Shown here piece after piece: positions 10,401 to 17,667 of a stretch of 64,000 nucleotides of DNA. Positions within the stretch are counted from its first letter, which is position 1; each line of letters begins with the position of its first letter. The position numbers were made by a program, and so were the translations under genes. The DNA is from Myxococcaceae bacterium JPH2. Its GTDB lineage: Bacteria > Myxococcota > Myxococcia > Myxococcales > Myxococcaceae. The stretch covers positions 148,216-212,215 of the forward strand of contig JAEMGR010000012.1 in assembly GCA_016458225.1 (NCBI GenBank), given 5' to 3'. Under the pieces are notes generated by a model that saw nothing but the letters and a program-made list of their open reading frames with translations, was not told where the DNA came from and made no database searches.

Positions 10401-10994
10401 GACGGGCACGGCGCGCTCGGCGACCTCGCGCTCGCGCTCGTAGAAGTAGAAGCGCACGCCGCCGGTCTTCGCGCCCAGCGTCTTCGCGTAGGTGTAGTTG
10501 AAGCCTCCGTCCGAGTCGCCCAGCAGCAGCGGGCCGCTCACCACCGAGGTCCCTCCGTCACCTCCCGCCTGCGCCAGGACGCCACCATCGGCGTTGGGCA
10601 CGCCGCCATCCGGGCCCGCGTTGGCCGCGGCGATCTCCTGGGGCAGCGGGCCCGCGTCGGACGTGTCGACGGGGATGTTCGCGCTGGGGATGGGCTTGCT
10701 GTCCGCTGGCGGCGCGATCGGCGGGGTGGCGTCGCTCGACTTCGTCGCGATGGGGGCCGCGGCTTTGCTCGCATCCTGGGGGGCCCCAGGCTGATCATGC
10801 GCGGTGTGCTCCGGGGGCTTGGCGAGTCCCTCCGCGTCCGGGCCCACGAGGATGTCCACGTGGCGCCAGGCGAGATCGAACGTGTTGACGGGGGTCTTGC
10901 CCGCCTGACGGGGGATGACGAACACCTGGGCGGCGGCCACCCCCGGAAGGAGGAGGGCCAGCAGCAAGGCGGTCAGGCTGGAACGGGGGTTCAC
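7494..10994 (-). CDS. Large secreted metallopeptidase-like / TolB beta-propeller / outer-membrane beta-barrel protein
   Basis: This 1166-residue protein has four parts. A signal peptide covers residues 1-22 (SLTALLLALLLPGVAAA). An Ala/Pro/Asp-rich, probably disordered linker runs to about 150. A peptidase-MA-like domain carries HELTH (269-273) and a downstream Glu in FIEGLAEFY (E303), the pattern of zinc gluzincins. A TolB-like WD40/PD40 propeller (about 480-780, with FSPDERYLAFIG and LTWGPTGIIYTSD) precedes a C-terminal region of alternating strands rich in Gly, Tyr and Phe (about 810-1166) resembling an Omp85/surface-antigen barrel. It is therefore probably anchored in the outer membrane with periplasmic or surface domains. 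The GTG start at 10994 has AGAGGTG upstream. Substrate and peptidase activity are not established. Confidence 0.85.
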   Translation of the reverse strand: MNPRSSLTALLLALLLPGVAAAQVFVIPRQAGKTPVNTFDLAWRHVDILVGPDAEGLAKPPEHTAHDQPGAPQDASKAAAPIATKSSDATPPIAPPADSKPIPSANIPVDTSDAGPLPQEIAAANAGPDGGVPNADGGVLAQAGGDGGTSVVSGPLLLGDSDGGFNYTYAKTLGAKTGGVRFYFYEREREVAERAVPVIEEAYRYLVGRFKYVPTQTFPYILYNSYAEFLQTNVFPVSEGTLGVTSTEDLKLTLPYLGDHRLFEEISSHELTHQFTIQKVRTVAEQAKVFGDPLSNMPLWFIEGLAEFYAKRGLDPETEMLVRDLLVNPDLMKGYAFLDFFSPGPYGYLWIYKVGQTRVAFLEDEYGDGISQRILEESPRLVGGSRDSPSLKFEELLERLTGDDPKRLAARFENWLKRRAFKTYLGSEQSAPALDSLSDLPGIVTAMASGPDGYVLAVRTIIPETGESRLYLLDPRMPEKTVQVAADGQPGIESLHPVSGRNFAVGKDKLAFVAEVTGRDVLYVQDYGHSAEKHATDVLVRRSAIRTGIDRDPSLAVKLETGGRRAVRIDKQGIVAVYSPAFSPDERYLAFIGIDDKGLRDVYMVDLAAGDKAAPRKLTDDVFAERQLTWGPTGIIYTSDATSHRKYNLFRIKPDAPGPAERLTSEDRDEADPVALPDGRIFFVAYTHSSSDLHERLPDGRLVRRTDLTTGVFEPGPGPEGSLWMLFHLSGERRPSLLRPPRMLALEEEKEPPAEPPGPLAIRPLTDAQQYRPFARQNLEFGPIFGFAGAGGGGFVGQVFASATDRLRNHQMILTLAVYGSFELTDGLLLYVNDEKRATWGGGLFQSLRFRVDQTFKDVNKDLFFTSAERYFGVLGSYRYPLSTFLYLQGDLSLGGTKYFLDDPVEFYLAFPERNEANQALLGEWRAKNQAIRFQTELSGRLGYDSIKYHYATGPLSGSSVLMEATVGVQPFNDEAYSNVRLDAERYFPIYGRTNIFARLGTGTTLGGRYARSYYLSSFDTLRGVNFGDERWLLGRHFVYSTVEMQLPLNDIIRVAFLSDLEAIVAMDTGGVGDGAKDLWDHRVLNAVVGFNVSLGPLLLRLHFARPFDINAAAGKPDPGWVTNFSLGIAGLNGFFDQRDTGRQAPPVNRASLPALGGGYLTPGVP

Positions 10995-11176
10995 GAAGGC
11001 ACCTCTGGGGTAGAGGAGACAGGCGTATCGACGGCTTGGGAGAAGGCTCGCTCGCCTCCTCGGAACGTACAAGCGGCTCGATTGTTTCTTTGCGTTACGG
11101 TGTACGTCCAGCGGGCCGGCTTGCTCGGCTTGACGGGACTTTCGTTGGGTCGGCCCGCCCGGTATGGATGGGGGTC
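10995..11176. promoter_or_regulatory. Divergent promoter region
   Basis: These 182 bases lie between the large secreted protein and the LVIVD lipoprotein and should hold both promoters. An AT-rich patch around 11080-11100 (GATTGTTTCTTTGCGTTACG) stands out from the GC-rich background. I could not assign a convincing -35/-10 pair. Confidence 0.4.
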
Positions 11177-12619
11177 ATGAAGAACAGCCTTCTTGCATTG
11201 ACTGGCACCGTGGCGCTCGTCGTGGGTTGCGGCAAGGACTCCACCCCCCAAACGAAGGCCGAGTGTCAGCTTGACGCCATCGACCTGTCGGCCTGTGACC
11301 GTTCCAGCCTCGCGTCTCTGCAGAGCGAGGGCATCTGGAACATGAACCTCACGTTCGAGGACGGGCTCATCGCGCCCGCGACCCTGCGCTATTCGCCGGG
11401 GGCGCCGTTGATCATCGGACTGGCGGTCTCCAGCAAGCAGGTCACTCCGGACACGGTGTTCCTCACCAGTGAGCTGGCGGCGACGGATGGGACGCCGCTG
11501 ACGTACGCCTTCGCGGGCTGCCGCGCGACGAGCCCGACCCATATGTCCGGCATCATGCGCGTGTGCCGTGATGGCGCCCTGACGCGCCGTGGCACCTTCG
11601 AGGCCACGCGCGTCGTGCGCAAGGCGGGCGAGTCCGTGGGCTCCGGGGTGGACCTGGTCTCCGAGACGGCGCTGCCCCACGGCGCGGCGTCGAGTGTCTT
11701 CGTCTCCGGCAACTACGCCTACGTGACGGCGCGCGAGGAAGGCCTCTTCATCTACAACGTGTCCGACCCGGCGCATCCGGTGCAAGTGGCCGAGCAGAAG
11801 ATCTCCGGCGAGACCTGGAACGACGCGGTGGCGACGGGCACCACGCTCTACGTGGGCACCAATGGCAAGGGGATCCGGATCTGCGACGTGGCGGACCCCA
11901 CGAAGCCGCGCTGCGACAAGTCGCTCCTGGCCGACAAGTCGGTCGCGGTCGAGTCGATGGTGCTGGACGGCAACCTGCTGTACTCGGCGTCGCCCACGCC
12001 GAACGCGGACGTCATCATCCACGACGTGAGCACGCCCGCGTCGCCGGTGCTGGTGGCGCGGTACACGGTGGAGGGCAGCCAGCCGCTGGTGGGTGACCGG
12101 CCGCTGAGCCTCGCGGTGGTGAACAAGAAGCTCTACGTGAGCCATTGGACGTTCGGGCTCACGGTCTCGGATGTGACCACGCCGAAGACGCCGAAGCTGG
12201 TGGGGCGCTTCGCGGGCCCGGCGACGAACTCGCTGGCGGTGGGCGCGATTGGCGACCGCATGGTGGCCTTCCAGGGCTCGGATGCGTGGGGCGGCACGGT
12301 GCTGTCGCTGGACGTGACGACGCCGACCTCCATCGCGCAGGTCTCGCAGTTCGCGTCGCGCCCGGAGGTCTCGGTGAGCGGGATGGCGATGTCGGGCACG
12401 ACGCTGTACGTCGCCAACTTCCAGGATGGTCTGCGCGTCTATGACGTCGCGGCCCCGGGGGCGCCCAAGCTGACCGGTTACTTCAACACGTGGGAAGAGA
12501 ACGAGAAGCGCGGGGCGGCGTACTACGAGGGACTGGCTGCCGTCCGCGTGGCGCCGGACGGGCTCGTGTACGGCGTGGACACGGCTCGCGGCATGCTCGT
12601 GTTTCGCAAGGCGCAGTAA
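11177..12619 (+). CDS. LVIVD-repeat lipoprotein
   Basis: This 480-residue protein begins MKNSLLALTGTVALVVGCG, a lipoprotein signal with cysteine at the lipobox, so it is exported and lipid-anchored. From about residue 165 it contains a series of roughly 45-residue repeats of the LVIVD type, each with a turn like YNVSDPAHPV, CDVADPTKP, HDVSTPASPV, SDVTTPKTPK, DVTTPTSIAQ or YDVAAPGAPK. Such repeats build a beta-propeller on the cell surface or in the periplasm. The N-terminal 150 residues are unrecognised and contain two early cysteines. No enzymatic motif is visible; adhesion or scaffolding is possible. It is transcribed divergently from the large secreted protein. Confidence 0.86.
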   Translation: MKNSLLALTGTVALVVGCGKDSTPQTKAECQLDAIDLSACDRSSLASLQSEGIWNMNLTFEDGLIAPATLRYSPGAPLIIGLAVSSKQVTPDTVFLTSELAATDGTPLTYAFAGCRATSPTHMSGIMRVCRDGALTRRGTFEATRVVRKAGESVGSGVDLVSETALPHGAASSVFVSGNYAYVTAREEGLFIYNVSDPAHPVQVAEQKISGETWNDAVATGTTLYVGTNGKGIRICDVADPTKPRCDKSLLADKSVAVESMVLDGNLLYSASPTPNADVIIHDVSTPASPVLVARYTVEGSQPLVGDRPLSLAVVNKKLYVSHWTFGLTVSDVTTPKTPKLVGRFAGPATNSLAVGAIGDRMVAFQGSDAWGGTVLSLDVTTPTSIAQVSQFASRPEVSVSGMAMSGTTLYVANFQDGLRVYDVAAPGAPKLTGYFNTWEENEKRGAAYYEGLAAVRVAPDGLVYGVDTARGMLVFRKAQ

Positions 12620-12630
12620 TCGCGGGCGCT

Positions 12631-12659
12631 GTTCCTCGGCGCGTCAGCGCTCGAGGAAC
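12631..12659. terminator. Bidirectional hairpin between convergent genes
   Basis: The arms GTTCCTCG (12631-12638) and CGAGGAAC (12652-12659) pair perfectly. They extend inward through GCGC/GCGC with a one-base bulge to a GTCA loop. The stop codon of the minus-strand gene lies inside. No strong T-run follows, so it may only assist termination. Confidence 0.5.
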
Positions 12660-13858
12660 GTGTTGCTCGAACCGGGACGGTCCAGGCTGGCGGCGCGAGC
12701 CTGGGCCAACTCGTAGCCCGCGCTCTGCAGGGCGACCCGCGCGGCATAGACATCCTGTCGCGCGGCGGCTTCCCGGGCCGTCTCGATGAGCGCGCGGGCC
12801 CGCTCGGAGTGGACGACGACGAGCCCCTGTCCCGCGCCGGAGGCGCTCTCACGGACCGAGGCGAAGCTCTGGTCCGCGACATCGAGGGCGTGGCCCACGT
12901 CCACCTCGCCTTGCTCCAGGGCTTGATCGGCCGCGACCATCCACTGTCCCGCGGACTGGATGCCTGCGAGCCGCCCCTGCCTCGCCCGCTCATCGGTGTA
13001 GGCGCGCTGCTCGTAGGTATCCACCTGGCCTTGCACGGCATCCGTGCGCGCCTGGGCCTGGGCATCGCGCTGGGCCACGTCTTGTTCCAACTCCTTCACG
13101 CGAGCGCGCAGTCGCGCGACCTCGTCTTGAGTCGCGGGAGCGTTCTCGGGCTTGGTGGCGGGCGAGGCCGTGGGCGCGCCCGGCTGCGTGGGCTCGATGA
13201 CTTCCGCGCCACCGAAGCCCACCGCGTTCGAGTCTTGAGGCGCGGCGTTCGGTCCCGTGGCGGTAGCGGCGTTCGCCTGGGGAGTGGCACCGCTCTGCGC
13301 CGTGCCGGATCCGCCCGTGCCCGCAGCTTGCGCCGCGGACTCCTGAGTTGCGGTGGACGATGCACCGCTCGTCGCCGGAGTCGTGCCGGACTGCTCGGTG
13401 CCGCCATTCGAAGTCTGCGCGGAGGTGTCCGACGGCGCGCCGTATCCACCCGACGCCGGTGACTGCTCCGTGTCCGTGCCGGTCGTCGCTTCGGTGCCCG
13501 AAGGATTCGCGGTGGTGTCCGTGGATCCACTTCCGCCGGTGGCGGGCTCACGGACAACGGGTGGGGCGATGGGGGCCGCGGCCTCTTGATTGGCGATCTC
13601 GCCCGTCGTGACAGGCGGCTCGCCATTGGGGAGCAGGGGAACGACGGCCCCCGCGGCCATATAGGGATCCATGGGGACCTGCACCGTGTAGCCCTCGGGC
13701 GGGCGATAGCCGTCCACGGCGTCCCGTGCCTGCTCATAGGAATCCTGGAGCGCGGCAGCGGCGGGGTCGCGGATGCCTGGGTCCTCGGGCGGGCTGGGAG
13801 GCGTGTCCTGCGTCTGGCCGAGGCACAGGCTGGCGGCGATGGCGATCCACAGAGGCAT
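12644..13858 (-). CDS. Secreted Ala/Ser/Thr-rich protein with C-terminal coiled coil (DUF4398-like)
   Basis: This 404-residue protein has a short signal peptide (MPLWIAIAASLCLGQ). A low-complexity Gly/Ser/Thr/Ala/Pro region (about 90-240) would be a flexible spacer. A coiled-coil-forming C-terminal region (about 245-400) includes EVARLRARVKELEQDV and many Gln, Ala and Arg residues. The last 100 residues resemble the DUF4398 helical domain of envelope proteins (ALDVADQSFASVRESA, ARVALQSAGYELAQAR). It lies 88 bases downstream of the outer-membrane protein gene on the same strand and is probably the last gene of that export operon. A periplasmic structural role is a guess. Confidence 0.72.
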   Translation of the reverse strand: MPLWIAIAASLCLGQTQDTPPSPPEDPGIRDPAAAALQDSYEQARDAVDGYRPPEGYTVQVPMDPYMAAGAVVPLLPNGEPPVTTGEIANQEAAAPIAPPVVREPATGGSGSTDTTANPSGTEATTGTDTEQSPASGGYGAPSDTSAQTSNGGTEQSGTTPATSGASSTATQESAAQAAGTGGSGTAQSGATPQANAATATGPNAAPQDSNAVGFGGAEVIEPTQPGAPTASPATKPENAPATQDEVARLRARVKELEQDVAQRDAQAQARTDAVQGQVDTYEQRAYTDERARQGRLAGIQSAGQWMVAADQALEQGEVDVGHALDVADQSFASVRESASGAGQGLVVVHSERARALIETAREAAARQDVYAARVALQSAGYELAQARAASLDRPGSSNTFLER

Positions 13859-13946
13859 GCCGCGAAGGTGTTCACGCGGCGACGCTCTCGCCCATCGGCG
13901 AGGGCCGCTCCGCCCGCTTGTCGCGCGGGGGAGCGAGCCCGGAACG

Positions 13947-15578
13947 TCAGATGTTGATGCGCAGGCCCACGCCCAGGTCGAACGTGGGGGCAGGCACGGA
14001 GGTCTGCTTCAAGATGACCTCCGACTGCTGGGTCTCCGGATTGAAGCGGCGGATCTCCGGCAGATCCATCGCGAGTCGGAACGTGCCGCCCTTCTGGCCG
14101 TAGTACACCGAGCCGTAGGCCTCCACCGTGAGGTAGGAGAGCGCGCGATGCACCACGTTCAACCGCGTGGTGAAGGAGCGGTCGGACAGGTTGCCGAGCG
14201 TGAACAGGTTGAACGTCGTCTTGTCCAGGGACCCCGGCTGGGCCAGCAGCACGTAGAGCGCCGCGTAGTGCCGAGCCGCGTAGAACGGATCGAACTGGTT
14301 GACGAACAGCAGGTACGGATACGCCTCGCGAGTGGTGTAGCCGGTGGAGTTGTAGAAGTACTCCACGCCCACCACGGCGGTGTCGTTCTCCGAATAGGCA
14401 AACGTGTGGTTCGCGCCCAGGGTCGCCTGGGGCGTGAGTCCCGTCGGCGTGTCCTCGGTGATGAGGCCGAGGTTGCCGCTGCTCAGCACGTCATGAACGG
14501 AGACGCCATCGGGCAACTTGTAGACCGGCAAGTCAGACCCGCGCTTGAGCGCGAGTTCACCGTACATGTCGATAGGGCCTACCGCCGACGACACGTCGAT
14601 GCCGAGCCGCGTCTTGCGCCCCTTCTGCGCCACCGCGCTGACGCCCACCTCGGCGGGGCCGAACACGGCTTCCGCGCGCAGCGCGCCACCAATCTTGCCC
14701 AGGCTGTCCGCCGGCCCCGCGTTGTCCAGCATCGCGATGCCGTAGAAGTTCCAGCCCTTGGACTCCCAGGGCACGTGCACCTTGATCATGGACGCGCCGG
14801 TGCGCAGGTCCACGAAGGCCAGCGGATCCCTGCGCTGTGGCGACAGGAAGTCGGTGGGATTCCAGATGGTGCCCGTGCCCCACTTCACGTGCTGCTTGCC
14901 CACGGTGAGGAACACCGTGCGCTCGATGTCGAAGCGCAGCCACGCTTGATCCAACAGCACGCGCGGATTCGCCGCCGCCGCGCCGGAGAGCGACAAGGCG
15001 CTGCCGCCCGTGGCCGTGGCGCCCGAGGGCCGGGTGGGGTCGTAGCTCAACCGGCCCACCACCATGCCGCGCAGCCGCTCGGTGGGGCGGGCATCGAAAT
15101 ACCCATCCACCAACGTGGGCGCGGTGAGGCTCGTATCGGAGAACGAGCGCCCCGCCGCGCCAGACGCGCTGGCGCGCAGGTAGAACTGACCGCCAATCTT
15201 CAGCGGATCATCCGTGGACTCCGCGGTATCGAACGCGTTGCGGGCGGCGCCCCCAGACAGCGATGCCGCGTCGCGATCCACCAGGTCCGGCGACTGCGCG
15301 GACCCGGTCCGATCCGGCGCCGAGTCCGAGCCATTCGTATCCGCGGGCGCTGCCGCGGCCTCGGCGGGGGACGCCGAATTGCCTCCCGACCCTGCTCCAA
15401 AGAGGTTGTCCTCGGAGGGGCGAGCGTCGGAAGAGGTCGCGGCCGGAGCGGGCGCCGGCGCGTCGCCGCCGAACAGCGCGCTCTCATCCGGCCGAGACGC
15501 CGGCTCCTGGGCCTGCGCGCCCACGTGCGCGAGCACCAGGGCCAGCGCGGTGGCCCTGCCAAGGGTGCGGGAGCTCAT
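13947..15578 (-). CDS. Outer-membrane beta-barrel protein of the ABC/LolA-like export operon
   Basis: This 543-residue protein has a signal peptide (residues 1-23, ALALVLAHVGAQA). A 100-residue Ala/Pro/Ser linker contains two DESALFGG / EDNLFGAG repeats. The large strand-rich domain (about 125-543) ends in the aromatic/hydrophobic pattern LGVGLRINI, as beta-barrels do. The motif HVKWGTGTIWNPTDFL followed by RRDPL is like that of DUF1302-type outer-membrane proteins, which often travel with lipid or lipoprotein export genes. Its ATG overlaps the stop of the preceding LolA-like gene (ATGA), so translation is coupled and the two products probably act together at the outer membrane. Confidence 0.82.
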   Translation of the reverse strand: MSSRTLGRATALALVLAHVGAQAQEPASRPDESALFGGDAPAPAPAATSSDARPSEDNLFGAGSGGNSASPAEAAAAPADTNGSDSAPDRTGSAQSPDLVDRDAASLSGGAARNAFDTAESTDDPLKIGGQFYLRASASGAAGRSFSDTSLTAPTLVDGYFDARPTERLRGMVVGRLSYDPTRPSGATATGGSALSLSGAAAANPRVLLDQAWLRFDIERTVFLTVGKQHVKWGTGTIWNPTDFLSPQRRDPLAFVDLRTGASMIKVHVPWESKGWNFYGIAMLDNAGPADSLGKIGGALRAEAVFGPAEVGVSAVAQKGRKTRLGIDVSSAVGPIDMYGELALKRGSDLPVYKLPDGVSVHDVLSSGNLGLITEDTPTGLTPQATLGANHTFAYSENDTAVVGVEYFYNSTGYTTREAYPYLLFVNQFDPFYAARHYAALYVLLAQPGSLDKTTFNLFTLGNLSDRSFTTRLNVVHRALSYLTVEAYGSVYYGQKGGTFRLAMDLPEIRRFNPETQQSEVILKQTSVPAPTFDLGVGLRINI

Positions 15579-16357
15579 CGGCTCTTGCTCTCGAGCCAGG
15601 CCTTGGTGAAGAGGTTCGCCTCCAGCGAGTGGAGGTCCACGCTCTTGATGGCGATGACGGTGGAGTTGGCCTTCTCCACCTCGTCATAGATGCGAATCTG
15701 GTCCGGGAACCACACGTCGGCGTTCTTGGACTCGCTGAACAGCTTGCGCCACGTCGGATAGTACAGCGTGCGCATCAGCCGGCCGGACAGCGCGAACTCC
15801 TGGCGCTTGAGGATGTTGCCCGAGTCCATGTCCACCCACAGCTCCACCATGGGGTAGGCCACATCGACGTTGGCCTTCGCCTTGAGGATGAGGTGGTGGA
15901 CCTTGTACTTGCCGAGCGTCTCCTCGCCCTTGTCCGAGGGGTCGAACTCCTCGGCCAGACGAGACTCGTCGAAGTCGGCGCGGCGGCTGTCGGTGCCCGC
16001 AATGCGCTCGCGCTCCGTGCGCCGCTCCCACTTGCCCACGTTGGGGTCGTAGCTCCAGAGGTTCTTGTCCAGCCGCAGGTAGCCCTTGCCGGCCTCTCCC
16101 TTGGGCTTGGAGAAGAGGATCATCAGCTTGTCGTCCGCGTCGCGCCGGTACACCCACGCCTCGCGGGCCACGTCTGTCTTGTCCTTCTCCTTCTGCTCCA
16201 AATAGACGAGCGCCTTGTAGTCGCCGCCATTGCGCTGCCGGTCATCAATGACCTGCAGCATCTTCGTCATCGTGGGCGTGTCCAGAGCGGACGCCACGCG
16301 GGCGGACAGCAGCGCCGCGGCCACCACCGCGGCGGACAGCAGTTTCGAGAGCGACAT
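15575..16357 (-). CDS. LolA-like outer-membrane lipoprotein-sorting protein
   Basis: This 260-residue exported protein (signal peptide LLSAAVVAAALLSARVASA) belongs to the LolA-like group annotated as outer-membrane lipoprotein-sorting protein. It would be a periplasmic half-barrel carrying a lipidated or hydrophobic cargo from an inner-membrane ABC transporter to the outer membrane. Characteristic stretches are LVYLEQKEKDKTDVAREAW, FSKPKGEAGKGYLRL, LWSYDPNVGKWERR and VELWVDMDSGNILKRQEF. I chose ATG at 16357, preceded by GGGTGA; the gene follows the permease stop within six bases. The position between FtsX-type permeases and an outer-membrane barrel supports the role, but the cargo is unknown. 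Confidence 0.85.
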   Translation of the reverse strand: MSLSKLLSAAVVAAALLSARVASALDTPTMTKMLQVIDDRQRNGGDYKALVYLEQKEKDKTDVAREAWVYRRDADDKLMILFSKPKGEAGKGYLRLDKNLWSYDPNVGKWERRTERERIAGTDSRRADFDESRLAEEFDPSDKGEETLGKYKVHHLILKAKANVDVAYPMVELWVDMDSGNILKRQEFALSGRLMRTLYYPTWRKLFSESKNADVWFPDQIRIYDEVEKANSTVIAIKSVDLHSLEANLFTKAWLESKSR

Positions 16358-16362
16358 GGGAT

Positions 16363-17664
16363 TCACCCGATGTGGTGCATCGCCGTGACTGGCTTGAGCC
16401 GCGCGGCGAGGAAGGAGGGGATGAGCGAAATGGCGGTGGTGCACGCGGTGATGAACAGCATCGAGCCCAGCATCACCTTCGGACTCACGGCGAGGGTCAG
16501 CGTCTCACTGAGGATGAACACCGCGACCACCTTGGGCACGGCGATCTGCGCGGCGTTGACGAGGGTGCACACGAGCAGGCCCAGCCCGGCGCCCGCCAGC
16601 GTCCCCAGGGCGCCCAGCGTCAGGGCCTCCATGAGGAACATCCAGACGACGCGCGAGCGCTGCATGCCAATGGCGCGCAGGGTGCCAATCTCTCGCGTGC
16701 GCTCGCGGATGGCGATCCACAGCGTGTTCATGATGCCCACGCAGATGATGACGAGCAGGATGGCGATGAGCAGGCCGGAGAGGATGTTGAGCGCGGTCAA
16801 TGTCCACTTGACGAAGGAGATCTCGTCCTCCCAGTTGGTGATGTCCAGCTTCTGCCCGGTCCACGCCTCGCGGTTGACGGTGTCGAACTTCATCCAGAAC
16901 GCGCGCGGATCATTGTCCATCAACTCGTAGCCGGCGGCCGCGAGCGTCTGACGCAGCCGCGCCTGCACGGCGGGCACCTGCTTGAGGTCCTTCAAGTACA
17001 GGAGGATGGCGCCGGTGGTGTCGTCCTTCAGCCGGTAGAGCGCGCGCAGCGTCGCGGACGGGACGTAGACGTTGAAGCTGCTCAGCATGCCCACGTTGGC
17101 CGCGATGGCCACCACGCGCACGTCCACCGTGTTGTTGATGCCGCGCATCGTGGGCGCCACGATGGTGACGGTGTCGCCCACCTTCACGCCGAGCTTCTCG
17201 GCCTGCTGCTGGAAGATGAGCAGCGTGTTGGGCTCATTCAGTCCATCCAGGGTGCCCTCGCGAATCTGGAGCACCTTGCGGAAGCCCGTCTCGGTGGTCA
17301 CGTCGATTCCGCCGATACCGGCCTGCACGGAGCCGGTCTCGCTGACGACCTTGGCCCAGCCGCGCCCGCGCTGCACCGCGTAGTCCAGCTCGGGCACGTC
17401 CTTGCGAATCTGCTCCATCACCTTGGGGAAGTTGGTGACGACCGGCGCGGACTGGCCGGCGGCGAGCTTGTAGAAGCCGCCCACGTTGACGTGGCCGGTC
17501 ATCAGCGTGGTGGCCGAGCGCAGCATCGACTCCTGCATGCCGCTGGACAGGCCTTGCAGGATGACGAGCAGCGCGGTGACGCCCGCGATGGCGCCGCCCA
17601 ACAGCAGCGTGCGCCGGCGATGGGTGCCGAGGTTGCGGAAGGCAATCAGGAAGAGTTGGAACAT
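16363..17664 (-). CDS. FtsX-family ABC transporter permease (MacB/LolC-like)
   Basis: This 433-residue inner-membrane protein has the MacB/LolCE layout. The first transmembrane helix is at about 18-40 (TLLLGGAIAGVTALLVI). A large periplasmic domain (about 45-280) follows, then three C-terminal helices: about 290-315 (LSGLLIAILLVIICVGI), 345-370 and 390-415. The conserved coupling segment RTREIGTLRAIGMQRSRV lies before the third helix. It would pair with the ATPase at 19774-20514 and the second permease at 17668-19770 to extract or push a substrate toward the LolA-like protein. The start at 17664 is three bases from the preceding stop. Confidence 0.9.
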   Translation of the reverse strand: MFQLFLIAFRNLGTHRRRTLLLGGAIAGVTALLVILQGLSSGMQESMLRSATTLMTGHVNVGGFYKLAAGQSAPVVTNFPKVMEQIRKDVPELDYAVQRGRGWAKVVSETGSVQAGIGGIDVTTETGFRKVLQIREGTLDGLNEPNTLLIFQQQAEKLGVKVGDTVTIVAPTMRGINNTVDVRVVAIAANVGMLSSFNVYVPSATLRALYRLKDDTTGAILLYLKDLKQVPAVQARLRQTLAAAGYELMDNDPRAFWMKFDTVNREAWTGQKLDITNWEDEISFVKWTLTALNILSGLLIAILLVIICVGIMNTLWIAIRERTREIGTLRAIGMQRSRVVWMFLMEALTLGALGTLAGAGLGLLVCTLVNAAQIAVPKVVAVFILSETLTLAVSPKVMLGSMLFITACTTAISLIPSFLAARLKPVTAMHHIG

Positions 17665-17667
17665 GGC

